Under the pieces are notes generated by a model. It had not been told where the DNA came from, ran no database searches, and saw only the letters and a program-made list of their open reading frames with translations. From positions 186,001 to 250,000 of the forward strand of contig NZ_JAYGHP010000005.1 in assembly GCF_034932065.1 (NCBI RefSeq): a stretch of 64,000 nucleotides of DNA, read 5' to 3'. Positions 27,664 to 36,452 of this stretch are shown one piece after another; position 1 is the stretch's first letter, and each line of letters begins with the position of its first letter. Made by a program: the position numbers and the translations under genes. Source of the stretch: Crocosphaera sp. UHCC 0190. GTDB lineage: Bacteria; Cyanobacteriota; Cyanobacteriia; Cyanobacteriales; Microcystaceae.

Positions 27664-29061
27664 ATGACTCAAAAAAACGAAACTCCAATTCTTATTTTAT
27701 CCCTCCTCATTACTGCCGGAATTTTAGGGGGTGGTTATTGGTATTTTACCCAAAAATCAGGAGAAACTACCTCAAATAATCCCCCTCAATTACCCAATAA
27801 TAATCAAGTAAACTCTCGTATTAGTTTAGGGGATGAACTCTTAATTGCGGCTGACAGTACACCTCAAAAAAAAGCAGGAATAGCTGCCTTTAAACAAGGA
27901 AATTATACAGAGGCGATCGCACAATTTAAAGATTCATTAAACCTACAACAAAATGATCCAGAAACTCGGATCTATTTAAACAATGCCAAAGCAGCAACTA
28001 ATAACCCGATCACAATTGCGGTTGTGGTTCCCATTGGTGGAAATTTAAACATTGCCAAAGAAATGTTAAGAGGGGTTGCCCAAGCACAAAATCAAGTTAA
28101 TCAAGAGGGTGGAATTAACGGAAAATCCCTACAAGTTGTCATTGTTAATGATGATAATAACCCCGAAACTGCGGCAAAAATAGCCAATGAATTAGTGCAA
28201 GATAACAGCATTTTAGCTGTGGTTGGTCATAATTCCAGTGATGCCACATTAGGGGCAGCACCCATCTATGAAAAAGGGCAATTAGTGATGATTTCTCCTA
28301 CCAGTGATGCCAAACAAATTTCAACATTAGGGGATTATATTTTTCGGACTGTTCCTAGTATTCGTTTCCAAGCCGATCAATTATCTCGTTATCTAATTAA
28401 TACGGCTAAAAAAACTAATATTGCTATCTGTTTTGATTCCAGTGCAGAATATAGTAAATCCTTAAAAGAAGAGTTTACTTCCGCCATTTTTGCTGATGGA
28501 GGCAAAGTAATTGAAATTAATTGCGATTTAGAAGCAGCTAATTTTAATGCTTTAGATGCTATTTCTGAAGCAACAAAACAAGGGGCAGATAGTTTATTAT
28601 TGATCCCTACAGTTAACAATATTAATCCTGCCATTGAAGTTGCACAAGCCAATCAAAATCGTTTATTATTATTAGGAAGTTCTACCCTTTATACCTTTGA
28701 AACCCTCAAAGCAGGACAAAAAGCAGTGACAGGAATGATATTAGCTGTTCCTTGGTATCCTGACACAGTAGGGGGCAATGGTTTTATTAGTCAAGCTAAG
28801 CAATTATGGGGGGGTGATGTGAATTGGCGTACTGCCTCAGCTTATGATGCAACTATGGCGATTATTACTGCTTTAAAACAGGGTAATCTAGATCGTCAAA
28901 GTCTTCAAAAAAACCTCTCCAATCCTAATTTTTCCGCTCAAGGGGCAGGGGAAATGATTAAATTTCTACCATCAGGCGATCGCAATGGTGGTTCAATTTT
29001 AATTACAATTATTCCTGGCAATAAAAGCAGTACAGGTTTTGATTTTGTCCCTTTAAAATAG
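27664..29061 (+). CDS. Orphan branched-chain-type periplasmic binding protein with TPR segment
   Basis: Residues 1-30 hold an uncleaved membrane segment (LILSLLITAGILGGGYWYF). A short TPR-like unit follows (about 65-115, GIAAFKQGNYTEAIAQFKDS). A Leu/Ile/Val-binding-protein fold takes up about 115-455 (TIAVVVPIGGNLNIAKEMLR, GHNSSDATLGAAPIYE, SPTSDAKQISTLGDYIFRT). No permease or ATPase gene is next to it, so it may be a sensor or a general receptor. TPR plus binding-protein architecture is common in cyanobacteria. Confidence 0.85.
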   Translation: MTQKNETPILILSLLITAGILGGGYWYFTQKSGETTSNNPPQLPNNNQVNSRISLGDELLIAADSTPQKKAGIAAFKQGNYTEAIAQFKDSLNLQQNDPETRIYLNNAKAATNNPITIAVVVPIGGNLNIAKEMLRGVAQAQNQVNQEGGINGKSLQVVIVNDDNNPETAAKIANELVQDNSILAVVGHNSSDATLGAAPIYEKGQLVMISPTSDAKQISTLGDYIFRTVPSIRFQADQLSRYLINTAKKTNIAICFDSSAEYSKSLKEEFTSAIFADGGKVIEINCDLEAANFNALDAISEATKQGADSLLLIPTVNNINPAIEVAQANQNRLLLLGSSTLYTFETLKAGQKAVTGMILAVPWYPDTVGGNGFISQAKQLWGGDVNWRTASAYDATMAIITALKQGNLDRQSLQKNLSNPNFSAQGAGEMIKFLPSGDRNGGSILITIIPGNKSSTGFDFVPLK

Positions 29062-29088
29062 TAGGGGTAAACGGAGGTTTTGCCCTAC
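29061..29088. repeat. Degenerate palindromic repeat
   Basis: GTAGGGG at the left and CCCTAC at the right enclose a poorly pairing inner part. It starts at the stop of the binding-protein gene and overlaps the end of grrM. Confidence 0.55.
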
Positions 29089-30251
29089 AGAGTTGACAAA
29101 TTGAAGGATTTTTCTAATTCTTCTAGAACCAAATCAGTAATTAATTTAATACGATAATTACAAGCTTTGGTTGCTGTGGAATTGAAACTGCCATTTTCCC
29201 AATATTTATTACTCCCTGCACCCCCACCACAAACCCCAAAATAATCACAGGTTTGACGACAGGAATCAACTCCTTTGGTCATATCTTGATAAATTTGTTT
29301 GAATTTTTCACTGTTACAAATGGATTCAAATGTATCAGTTAAAACATTGCCTAAAATAAAATCGCCGTAGGGTTCAGTATGGATAGATAATAATTCAGGA
29401 TCAAAGGTTGAAAAGTTTCCTAAATAATCAATGTTAACAATACCAAAGGGATGATTCATGTCTGTTTTTGCCAGACGTTTATTATCACAAATCAAACCAC
29501 AAATTGACTCAAATTCTCTTACCTTCAGTTGATCATTCGTTTGTGCTGTTAATTCCCAAAATCGTTGCATAAAATCATAATAACGCTTTTCAGTTCCTGC
29601 TTTTTCTAAAGAAGATATTTGATTAATTCCTTCTATTTCTTCCATATTAAAGGCAACATCAATAATCCCATTATCCCAGAAAAAATTAAAAATTTCGTCA
29701 GCATAATCTAAGGATTTTTGGGTAATAACAGCAATTATATTAAAATAAATCTCATTTTTTTGTAGATAACGAATACCCCTCATCACACTTTCATGACTGC
29801 CCAAACCTGTGCGAGTTTGTCGATGAGAATTATGTAAAAAATCTGGGCCATCAATACTAACACCAACACAGATGTTATGCTGTTTAAATAAATCACACCA
29901 AGCTTGATTAATTAGGGTTCCATTCGTTTGAATAGAATGACAAATCGGAATTTGTTGCGAATTATATTTTTGATTAGTAATCTCAATTTGTTTAAAAACT
30001 TCTTCATAGAAAGAAATCGGCACCGCTAAAGGTTCTCCTGCGTGCCAACAAATATCAAGATATTCCCCCAGAAAAGGACTGGTAAAAAGAGCTTTAAAAA
30101 TTGGTTCAATCAGATCAAGAGAAAGTTTATGTTTTAAGTCTCGACTGGGTAAATAACAATAATCGCAATTCAAATTACAAAAAGGTGTGGGTTGAATCAC
30201 CACCAAACTAATCGGCCCAAAAGATGAAATATCAATCAATTCATTGTTCAT
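29085..30251 (-). CDS. grrM: GrrM-type radical SAM/SPASM cyclophane-forming peptide maturase
   Basis: The 388-residue protein has the radical SAM cluster motif Cys25-x3-Cys29-x2-Cys32 (TPFCNLNCDYCYLPS). It ends in a SPASM domain with several cysteines (SCRQTCDYFGVCGGGAGSNK and TKACNYR). GrrM and the related OscB form an aromatic-carbon to beta-carbon crosslink inside three-residue motifs of the GrrA precursor. The two precursor genes lie immediately upstream on the same strand (22 bp from grrA1), so all three are probably one operon. Assignment rests on order, motifs and precursor type. Confidence 0.9.
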   Translation of the reverse strand: MNNELIDISSFGPISLVVIQPTPFCNLNCDYCYLPSRDLKHKLSLDLIEPIFKALFTSPFLGEYLDICWHAGEPLAVPISFYEEVFKQIEITNQKYNSQQIPICHSIQTNGTLINQAWCDLFKQHNICVGVSIDGPDFLHNSHRQTRTGLGSHESVMRGIRYLQKNEIYFNIIAVITQKSLDYADEIFNFFWDNGIIDVAFNMEEIEGINQISSLEKAGTEKRYYDFMQRFWELTAQTNDQLKVREFESICGLICDNKRLAKTDMNHPFGIVNIDYLGNFSTFDPELLSIHTEPYGDFILGNVLTDTFESICNSEKFKQIYQDMTKGVDSCRQTCDYFGVCGGGAGSNKYWENGSFNSTATKACNYRIKLITDLVLEELEKSFNLSTL

Positions 30252-30272
30252 TATTTCTCCTATTGATCATGA

Positions 30273-30638
30273 TTACCAACGATTAATAAAACTCCCATTT
30301 CCCCAGGGACGACGATTGTAAAAACCGCCTCTATCTCCCCAAGGATTACGATTAATAAACCCCCCACCACCATGATTATTGGCAAAACCTCCTCGACGGG
30401 TATCAACCCAAGTTCCTCCACGTCCATCTCCCCAACCTCTTGCCATTAAATCATCTGCTTGATTTTCATCTGATAATTCAATCCCTCTTTCTTGCATGGC
30501 TTCTGTTAAGCGAGAAAGACGACTTTCTATGGTTAAATTAGCATTGGATAAAGTGGAATTAGCCTGAGTAACAGAAGCGGTTAAGGTAGAAACGGCTAAG
30601 AGAAATCCAACACAGGTAATTTTAGTCGTCAGTTGCAA
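30273..30638 (-). CDS. grrA: GrrA-type RiPP precursor 1 (aromatic-X-Asn/Asp core)
   Basis: The 121-residue precursor has a leader with a signal-peptide-like helix (residues 1-27) and a conserved part IESRLSRLTEAMQERG. The core (residues 65-121) has eight aromatic-X-Asn/Asp triplets: WGD 69, WVD 77, FAN 85, FIN 94, WGD 100, FYN 106, WGN 112, FIN 117. The start is TTG at 30638 with the ribosome site GGAG nine bases before it; the homologous MQxTTKIT start in precursor 2 supports this. This core mixes Trp and Phe and many Arg. Confidence 0.88.
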   Translation of the reverse strand: MQLTTKITCVGFLLAVSTLTASVTQANSTLSNANLTIESRLSRLTEAMQERGIELSDENQADDLMARGWGDGRGGTWVDTRRGGFANNHGGGGFINRNPWGDRGGFYNRRPWGNGSFINRW

Positions 30639-30705
30639 AATCAGATTCTCCTTTTAGGAAAGTTACTCTTAAAACTATAGCAAAAAACAGGCCTTTTAAT
30701 TATCA

Positions 30706-31089
30706 CTAACGGTTAAAAAAGCTACCTCTATCTGTCCAAGGACTCCGATTGACAAAACCGCCACCCCCACCCCCAACATTGGCAAAACCGCCGCCACCAC
30801 CGCCACGATTAGTAAAGCCACCACCCCCACCTCCAATATTACCAAAGCCACCCCCACCCACGCGATTACCAAAACCTCCGGCTATTTGTTGCCCTCCTTC
30901 TTTCTCAAATGTGTCTAGGGATTGAATATCTCGCTGTTGTATCGCTTCTGTAATCCGAGAAAGACGATGCTCAATCTTACCTGTAACACTCTTATTATTG
31001 GACATTTCGGTGCTTGCTACTGCGGAAATGCTCAGAGTAGCAACGGCTAATAAGAAACCCACAAAAGTAATTTTAGTGGTAATTTGCAT
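30706..31089 (-). CDS. grrA: GrrA-type RiPP precursor 2 (polyglycine, Phe-X-Asn core)
   Basis: The 127-residue precursor shares its leader with precursor 1 (MQITTKITFVGFLLAVATLS and IEHRLSRITEAIQQRD). The core (residues 71-127) has FGN 73, FGN 82, FTN 92, FAN 102, FVN 112, WTD 118 and FFN 124, spaced by long glycine runs of nearly constant period (about 10). Very few charges occur between them, unlike precursor 1. It is the first gene of the minus-strand unit, with grrP divergent. Confidence 0.88.
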   Translation of the reverse strand: MQITTKITFVGFLLAVATLSISAVASTEMSNNKSVTGKIEHRLSRITEAIQQRDIQSLDTFEKEGGQQIAGGFGNRVGGGGFGNIGGGGGGFTNRGGGGGGFANVGGGGGGFVNRSPWTDRGSFFNR

Positions 31090-31248
31090 AATTTTCTATC
31101 CTATGATAAAACTCTCTTAAGCACTTTAGCAAAAAAGCTAAGCAAATAATCATGATTGTTAAATTTGTTTACCTTTTGTTTACAGAGTTGCTGAAAACAG
31201 TGACAATTATTTTAGGTTTATTTTCTCATCAATTTAACAGGAGAAACC

Positions 31249-32154
31249 ATGTTTAAGAAAGTATCATTAATTGCCTTAAGTTGGCTGGCGATTCTGGCTA
31301 TCCCTAGCCAAAGTTTAGCAGAAACTGTGATTGAAAGGGTAGCGAGAACAGGCACATTAACCGTTGGCGCGAGGGTTGATTTAGTTCCCTATTCCTATGT
31401 GAACGATAAAGAAGAGTTAACGGGTTATTCTATGGATTTAATTGAATTAATTCGGGAACAGTTAGAAAAAGATCTTGGAAAAAAAGTTAAACTTAATATT
31501 GTGGTAGATGATGAAATTGGTGATCGCATTCAAAGTGTTATTAACGGAGAGATAGATATTGTTTGTGATACAATTTTTACTTGGCAACGGGATAAATTCG
31601 TTGATTTTTCTTTGGCTTACACCGTATCAGGGATTAAGTTATTAGTCAAGAAAGAGAGTAATTTATCTTCCCCGGAATCTTTTAAAGGTAAACGGATTGG
31701 TATTGTTAAAAATTCCCTGCGTCAAGAAGCCATTAAAGTGATTGAATCTCAGGTGACAATTGTTAATCTTAATAGTCTAGAAGAAGGGTTAAAAGCAGTA
31801 GCAGACGGTAAAATTGATGGGTTTGCTTTTGATGGCACTATTTTAGAAGGAATGCGGCAAACATTAGCCAATCCTGATGCTTATAAAGTCGTGCCGAATG
31901 AGTCTTATTTTAGACATGGAATTGCTTGTATGGTTCCTGAAAATGATTCGACTTTTTTGAATTTGGTTAACTATACTATTGCGAAAATGATGGATGGTTA
32001 TCTAACAGGTGATTCTCGCTATGTTGAGATGATTAATCGTTATTTTGGCAAGGATGGTATTGTCACAATTCAACCTGATGTAATTCGTAATTTCTTTGAG
32101 ATGATGATTATTACTCGTGAGCAAATTCCCCCCAAAGAAATATCAGCAGAATAG
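31249..32154 (+). CDS. grrP: GrrP-type extracellular substrate-binding-like orphan protein
   Basis: The 301-residue protein has a signal peptide (residues 1-24, ending SLA) and a family 3 solute-binding fold (TLTVGARVDLVPYSYV, then CDTIFTWQRDKFVDFSLAYT and SLRQEAIKVI). A good ribosome site (AGGAG) precedes the ATG. No transporter genes accompany it. A binding protein of this type is known to accompany GrrM/GrrA loci, where it is thought to bind or deliver the modified peptide; that role is inference. The gene is divergent from grrA2. Confidence 0.82.
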   Translation: MFKKVSLIALSWLAILAIPSQSLAETVIERVARTGTLTVGARVDLVPYSYVNDKEELTGYSMDLIELIREQLEKDLGKKVKLNIVVDDEIGDRIQSVINGEIDIVCDTIFTWQRDKFVDFSLAYTVSGIKLLVKKESNLSSPESFKGKRIGIVKNSLRQEAIKVIESQVTIVNLNSLEEGLKAVADGKIDGFAFDGTILEGMRQTLANPDAYKVVPNESYFRHGIACMVPENDSTFLNLVNYTIAKMMDGYLTGDSRYVEMINRYFGKDGIVTIQPDVIRNFFEMMIITREQIPPKEISAE

Positions 32155-32169
32155 TCATTTAAAAAATAA

Positions 32170-35100
32170 TTATTTCCATTGACGAAAAGCGTCTTTCCAA
32201 GTTTGCCAAAGGGAGAGAATTTTGTTTCTTCCTTTTTCAAAGATGGCAGCTAAGATAATTAGAAGAATACCTAAGCCTAATCCTAGGAACCATTTCAGAG
32301 GAGCATATTCAACACTTAAGACAATTAATTGATACAAAACTGTCAGCATAAATGTGATGGTTCCCACATAGAGAAATGCTTTAATTTTTAATCCTAATCC
32401 CCAGGTTATTGTTCCTAAGCTAATCAGCAATGGGATGATTCCAGATGTTTGATAAAAAACCAGAGCAGTTATATTGATTATTCCCATACCTAATAGACGT
32501 AAAAAATAACGTTTTTTGGGATTTAAACCATGTCTAAAACTGCTATCAAATTGAGCAATATGAAGAATAAATGAACCAATAACCAAGGAAATTGTTAGAT
32601 CATTTAATAACTGATTTTCATAAAGAAAACGAATAATTGCCCAATCGACAAATCCTAAACTAATATAACTCCAGCGAAGATTATTTTGATTGATCCCTAC
32701 TTGTAGATAAAAAATAGCTACTAATAATAAACTTTCATAGGAAATATCTCTTGTTGTGATCAATGCTAATAAACTCGGAATTAATAAAGAAATTTGTTTC
32801 CAAGGTTGAGCATTCCATCCTAACTTTCCCCAAGGTAAATAATAGATAACAAAAGCAATAATCCCAAAAATTCCAGCATAAGCTGAATCAAAAACGCTTA
32901 ATTCTCTCCAAATTAAACGCATAAATATAAACGTGCTTATCATATCAATCAACCCAATATATACCCATAAATCTTTGAAGACAAATGTTTGAGATGCTCT
33001 CGTAATATTATTCTGATCTCGCCCTTGAATAAACGCATAAAAAGATAAAATTAGACTGATAGAAACATTAATAGGATTCAAATAAGGAGTGACATCTGTC
33101 AGGAGAAAAGTGATCGCTGCTGAAGCAATCACAACGGTTTTTAAACTTGACGCAATCCCCCAATGAATATGAGCAATTATTGAGATCTCTTCTAACCTTA
33201 AATTCAAAAAAGTTTGATATCCTTTTAACCCCACAATCCAAGCAGAAACACGGTAAATTAAGGCGATAATTGCGGTAATTAAGGCGATTAATAATAAACG
33301 ATTTAATAAATTTATTTCGCTGTCTTTTATTATTCCATAAATAAGCCATTCATAAACCCCAAGGGTGAGCAAACTAAAAGAAAGATAACTATAAACCTTT
33401 TGTTGAGGAAAACGACAACCAACCCCAACCCCAATTAAGGCAGCTACAATCGTTATTAATCCTGTATAGTAACTAAAATAATTGAGTCGCCAAAGAATTG
33501 AAAATATAGCAAAAAATAGAGGTAATAATTGAAAGCTTATAATCGAGGATAAGCTAGGAAATTTACAGCTTAACTTCTGAGTTATAATTAAGGTTAATCC
33601 AGCAATAATAAGATTAATAATACTAATTTTAAACCAAGCAAATTCTCCCAATAAAATACTATGAATAATCAAAAGTTCTAAAGCCCAAGTTATCCCACAA
33701 ATTGCCCAATTATTCAGATTTTTTCCATGACAAAAAATAATCATTATGATAATAATAGAAGGAGCAACGAGATGTTGCCAAGTGGAACTGATTGCAGAGT
33801 GACTATCAAAGATAATTAAAAATCCAATTAAACTAAAGCGAAATAAAAGAACAAGACAGGCAAGAATTCCCCAACTATTAGTTGCTTTTGTATAAATAAT
33901 TGCTAGGGGATGATGAAACCTTTGTAACCAACGACTTAACCCCCAAAGTGCCATTAAAAGAAATCCATCATCTAAAATAGTACCTGGGAAATCAAGGAAT
34001 TCTATTAAGTTTCCTTCAAAAGTTTGCCATAAGCTAAAAATTCCCAGACTAATGGTAAAACCAATTTGAATTCTCGCCGCAAATGGATTAAGAAAAAAGT
34101 AACTATTGACTAACATTAAAACTGCTCCAATACCTAACCCAATTAATCTAATATAAGGTTGCCAAAGGGTGAGAGATTGGGCTAAAATCAAGGAATAAGT
34201 GCTTAAGAATGCTGCTCTTCTTCGCTTTTTATATCCTTTAAAATTAGTGATAGCAACGCCAGTTAAAGCTAGGGGGGTAAGAAACCACCATAAAACCACA
34301 GGTTGAGGTATTCCATTATTCAGAAAACTTTCAAGATTTGGCCATAATAAAAGATAACTTAATCCCCCTAAAATAAAGCCTAAATAGCGACTACTATTCT
34401 GATAAATTTTTAACCTAGGAATATTAATATTAGCAATTAGCCATAACAAACACATCAATCCTAAGAAAACTTGTGACCATTGGCTTGTCGAAAAAGAGGG
34501 AAATCGCCAATAAATAAAGGCACAAATGCCTAAAATACCACAAATATTGGTAATATAAATTAATAGAAATCTGATCGGACTGGGGTGACGACTGAGATAA
34601 ATTAGTGTTGCTGTAGATAATAGTAAATCAAGCGATCGCCATAAAGGATTAACAAAAGCAATCCCTGATAAAACGATAGTCATAATGAGGATTAAGTAAT
34701 CGCCAAATTGCCCAAGTTTTGGCTGTGATTTGCGATAAATCCACTGGGTAAAAATAGCAAAAATTACAACATAAGGAAAGAAAATAATACTATAAATAGC
34801 CGGAGCAAACTTAGCCGTATTAGAGATATTTGCTGCCCATTCTAGCATCTGTTGGCGCAAGACTAAAGGCCATAATCGATCTAACAAAAATAGTCCTTGT
34901 AACCCAATCATAAAAATAGCGAATAAATCCCGTTTTTGCCAATTTCGACGCAATCTTTGACTAAAAAAATGTATGGCCAAACAACTCACAATAGTTGATT
35001 GCCAAGGCCATGACTCTTTTATTCCTGCTAACCAACCACAAAAGAGCAAAACTATGCCAATAACTTCTAAAAACGGTGTAAAACTATAGGTAATAAGCGG

Positions 35101-36048
35101 TTTTTTTCGTTGTAATAACCAACCTAAAATTCCAATTCCTAAGCTCAATTCTTTAACAGGAAGATGGGTAATAAAAATTCCTCGCAATAGTAAAACAAAA
35201 AGGTTGTAAACAATAAACCCTTTCTCTAAATCTAGAGAATAACGAGTCACAGTATGGGGAATTCTCAAAAACCTTAAAATTAAAACCGTTGTCAAGATGG
35301 CACTATAAATCGCTAATAAAGGAAAATTGGTAAAATTCCATCCCCAATTTAAACAACTTAGGATTAAAATATTAATAAAAATCAGCCAGCGATGATGCCG
35401 TTTGCTGTAAGAAACAAGAATATTAATTAAACTAGTAGAAGCAATGATACTGAGAACTAATTCTGCCCAATTATCTCCTAATTGTAAGCTATCCATAGCC
35501 CAAAAATTAATGGGAATGAGTAACCAAGAGATGGCCGTTAAGGTTTTAGAAGTCAACCTTAAATGGTGTTTTTTAGTTGTCCTATATCCCATCCCCCAAA
35601 AACTCAGGGTGTATCCCCATAAGATAATATATTGTAGAAAATTTGGTAAATTTTGCCATTGGGTTGCTGCTAATAAACCGGAGGAAGTAACAACGAGAAA
35701 AACTCCTAAAAATAGCAACCAACGGACACTTAATTCTTCTCTAAATCCTTGCCCAATTTCTTTGATAAAATAACTGAATTGTTGAAGGGATGAAGTGAGT
35801 GCGGAGAGAATTGCTTGGGGAGTAAAGGAAAGGGAAGTAACCTCTACCATTTTTTTGTCTTCCCCGCTGGTTACTATAGCAGATTTAGGTAAAGAACAAC
35901 ATAAATGAGTTTCACAAATTTCTTTGACTTGTTGCTCGCTAATTAATTCTAATTGCAACCAATGATCTAACCCTTGAAGAAATGCTGGATTTGTTGCATC
36001 AATATTTATGTTCAGATTTTTTTGAGATGATGAAGGATCAGAAATCAT
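32170..36048 (-). CDS. Very large multi-pass membrane protein, DUF2157-like
   Basis: About 1290 residues with perhaps 30 or more membrane helices. Before them lies a soluble part (residues 18-95) with the pattern AFLQGLDHWLQLELISEQQV, which resembles the DUF2157 N-terminus. I use the ATG at 36048; a TTG at 36099 adds 17 residues. Such long DUF2157 proteins are cyanobacterial. Composition is mostly Leu, Ile and Trp. No transport or enzyme motif is seen, and the function is unknown. It converges with grrP. Confidence 0.75.
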   Translation of the reverse strand: MISDPSSSQKNLNINIDATNPAFLQGLDHWLQLELISEQQVKEICETHLCCSLPKSAIVTSGEDKKMVEVTSLSFTPQAILSALTSSLQQFSYFIKEIGQGFREELSVRWLLFLGVFLVVTSSGLLAATQWQNLPNFLQYIILWGYTLSFWGMGYRTTKKHHLRLTSKTLTAISWLLIPINFWAMDSLQLGDNWAELVLSIIASTSLINILVSYSKRHHRWLIFINILILSCLNWGWNFTNFPLLAIYSAILTTVLILRFLRIPHTVTRYSLDLEKGFIVYNLFVLLLRGIFITHLPVKELSLGIGILGWLLQRKKPLITYSFTPFLEVIGIVLLFCGWLAGIKESWPWQSTIVSCLAIHFFSQRLRRNWQKRDLFAIFMIGLQGLFLLDRLWPLVLRQQMLEWAANISNTAKFAPAIYSIIFFPYVVIFAIFTQWIYRKSQPKLGQFGDYLILIMTIVLSGIAFVNPLWRSLDLLLSTATLIYLSRHPSPIRFLLIYITNICGILGICAFIYWRFPSFSTSQWSQVFLGLMCLLWLIANINIPRLKIYQNSSRYLGFILGGLSYLLLWPNLESFLNNGIPQPVVLWWFLTPLALTGVAITNFKGYKKRRRAAFLSTYSLILAQSLTLWQPYIRLIGLGIGAVLMLVNSYFFLNPFAARIQIGFTISLGIFSLWQTFEGNLIEFLDFPGTILDDGFLLMALWGLSRWLQRFHHPLAIIYTKATNSWGILACLVLLFRFSLIGFLIIFDSHSAISSTWQHLVAPSIIIIMIIFCHGKNLNNWAICGITWALELLIIHSILLGEFAWFKISIINLIIAGLTLIITQKLSCKFPSLSSIISFQLLPLFFAIFSILWRLNYFSYYTGLITIVAALIGVGVGCRFPQQKVYSYLSFSLLTLGVYEWLIYGIIKDSEINLLNRLLLIALITAIIALIYRVSAWIVGLKGYQTFLNLRLEEISIIAHIHWGIASSLKTVVIASAAITFLLTDVTPYLNPINVSISLILSFYAFIQGRDQNNITRASQTFVFKDLWVYIGLIDMISTFIFMRLIWRELSVFDSAYAGIFGIIAFVIYYLPWGKLGWNAQPWKQISLLIPSLLALITTRDISYESLLLVAIFYLQVGINQNNLRWSYISLGFVDWAIIRFLYENQLLNDLTISLVIGSFILHIAQFDSSFRHGLNPKKRYFLRLLGMGIINITALVFYQTSGIIPLLISLGTITWGLGLKIKAFLYVGTITFMLTVLYQLIVLSVEYAPLKWFLGLGLGILLIILAAIFEKGRNKILSLWQTWKDAFRQWK

Positions 36049-36214
36049 AGTAATACAAGGGTTAAATTCGCAACAACCGACTGTCTTTATTACAATCAAG
36101 CTATCTTATTCAAGAGTCTACTAATTACTTAACCAGTATAGATAAAATATCTTAACCAAAACAAAATCTTTTTAAGGTAGTCTACCTAGGGAACTGAATG
36201 AGATTGATTTGTTA

Positions 36215-36254
36215 ATTTAATCTTAACAATTGAGTAAAATTGTTAAGATTAAAT
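36215..36254. promoter_or_regulatory. Long inverted repeat in a divergent intergenic region
   Basis: ATTTAATCTTAACAATT and its exact complement form a 17-bp stem with the loop GAGTAA. It lies between the divergent membrane gene (start 36048) and the glucosidase gene (start 36453), so it cannot be a terminator for either in the normal sense. It may be an operator or a leader hairpin. Confidence 0.5.
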
Positions 36255-36452
36255 CTTTATTGATTTTTGTGTTCAAATCTCATCACAAAAATTACATTAA
36301 TCGACAAATCAAGCAAAAACAAGGAATAATTAGATTGAGTCAGAAATTACCGCTAAACTCTCGTAATTTATGGATTGATAAGGACAGAATTGATTGCTAT
36401 AAAAGAAGTCATTAACTTCCTGGGGTCTAGCTCCCAAAAGTCGAGAAATTCT

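Noticed and set aside
36230..36415. Short ORF near the inverted repeat before the glucosidase
   Set aside because: It starts in the hairpin arm and has no ribosome site; the glucosidase start explains the region better.
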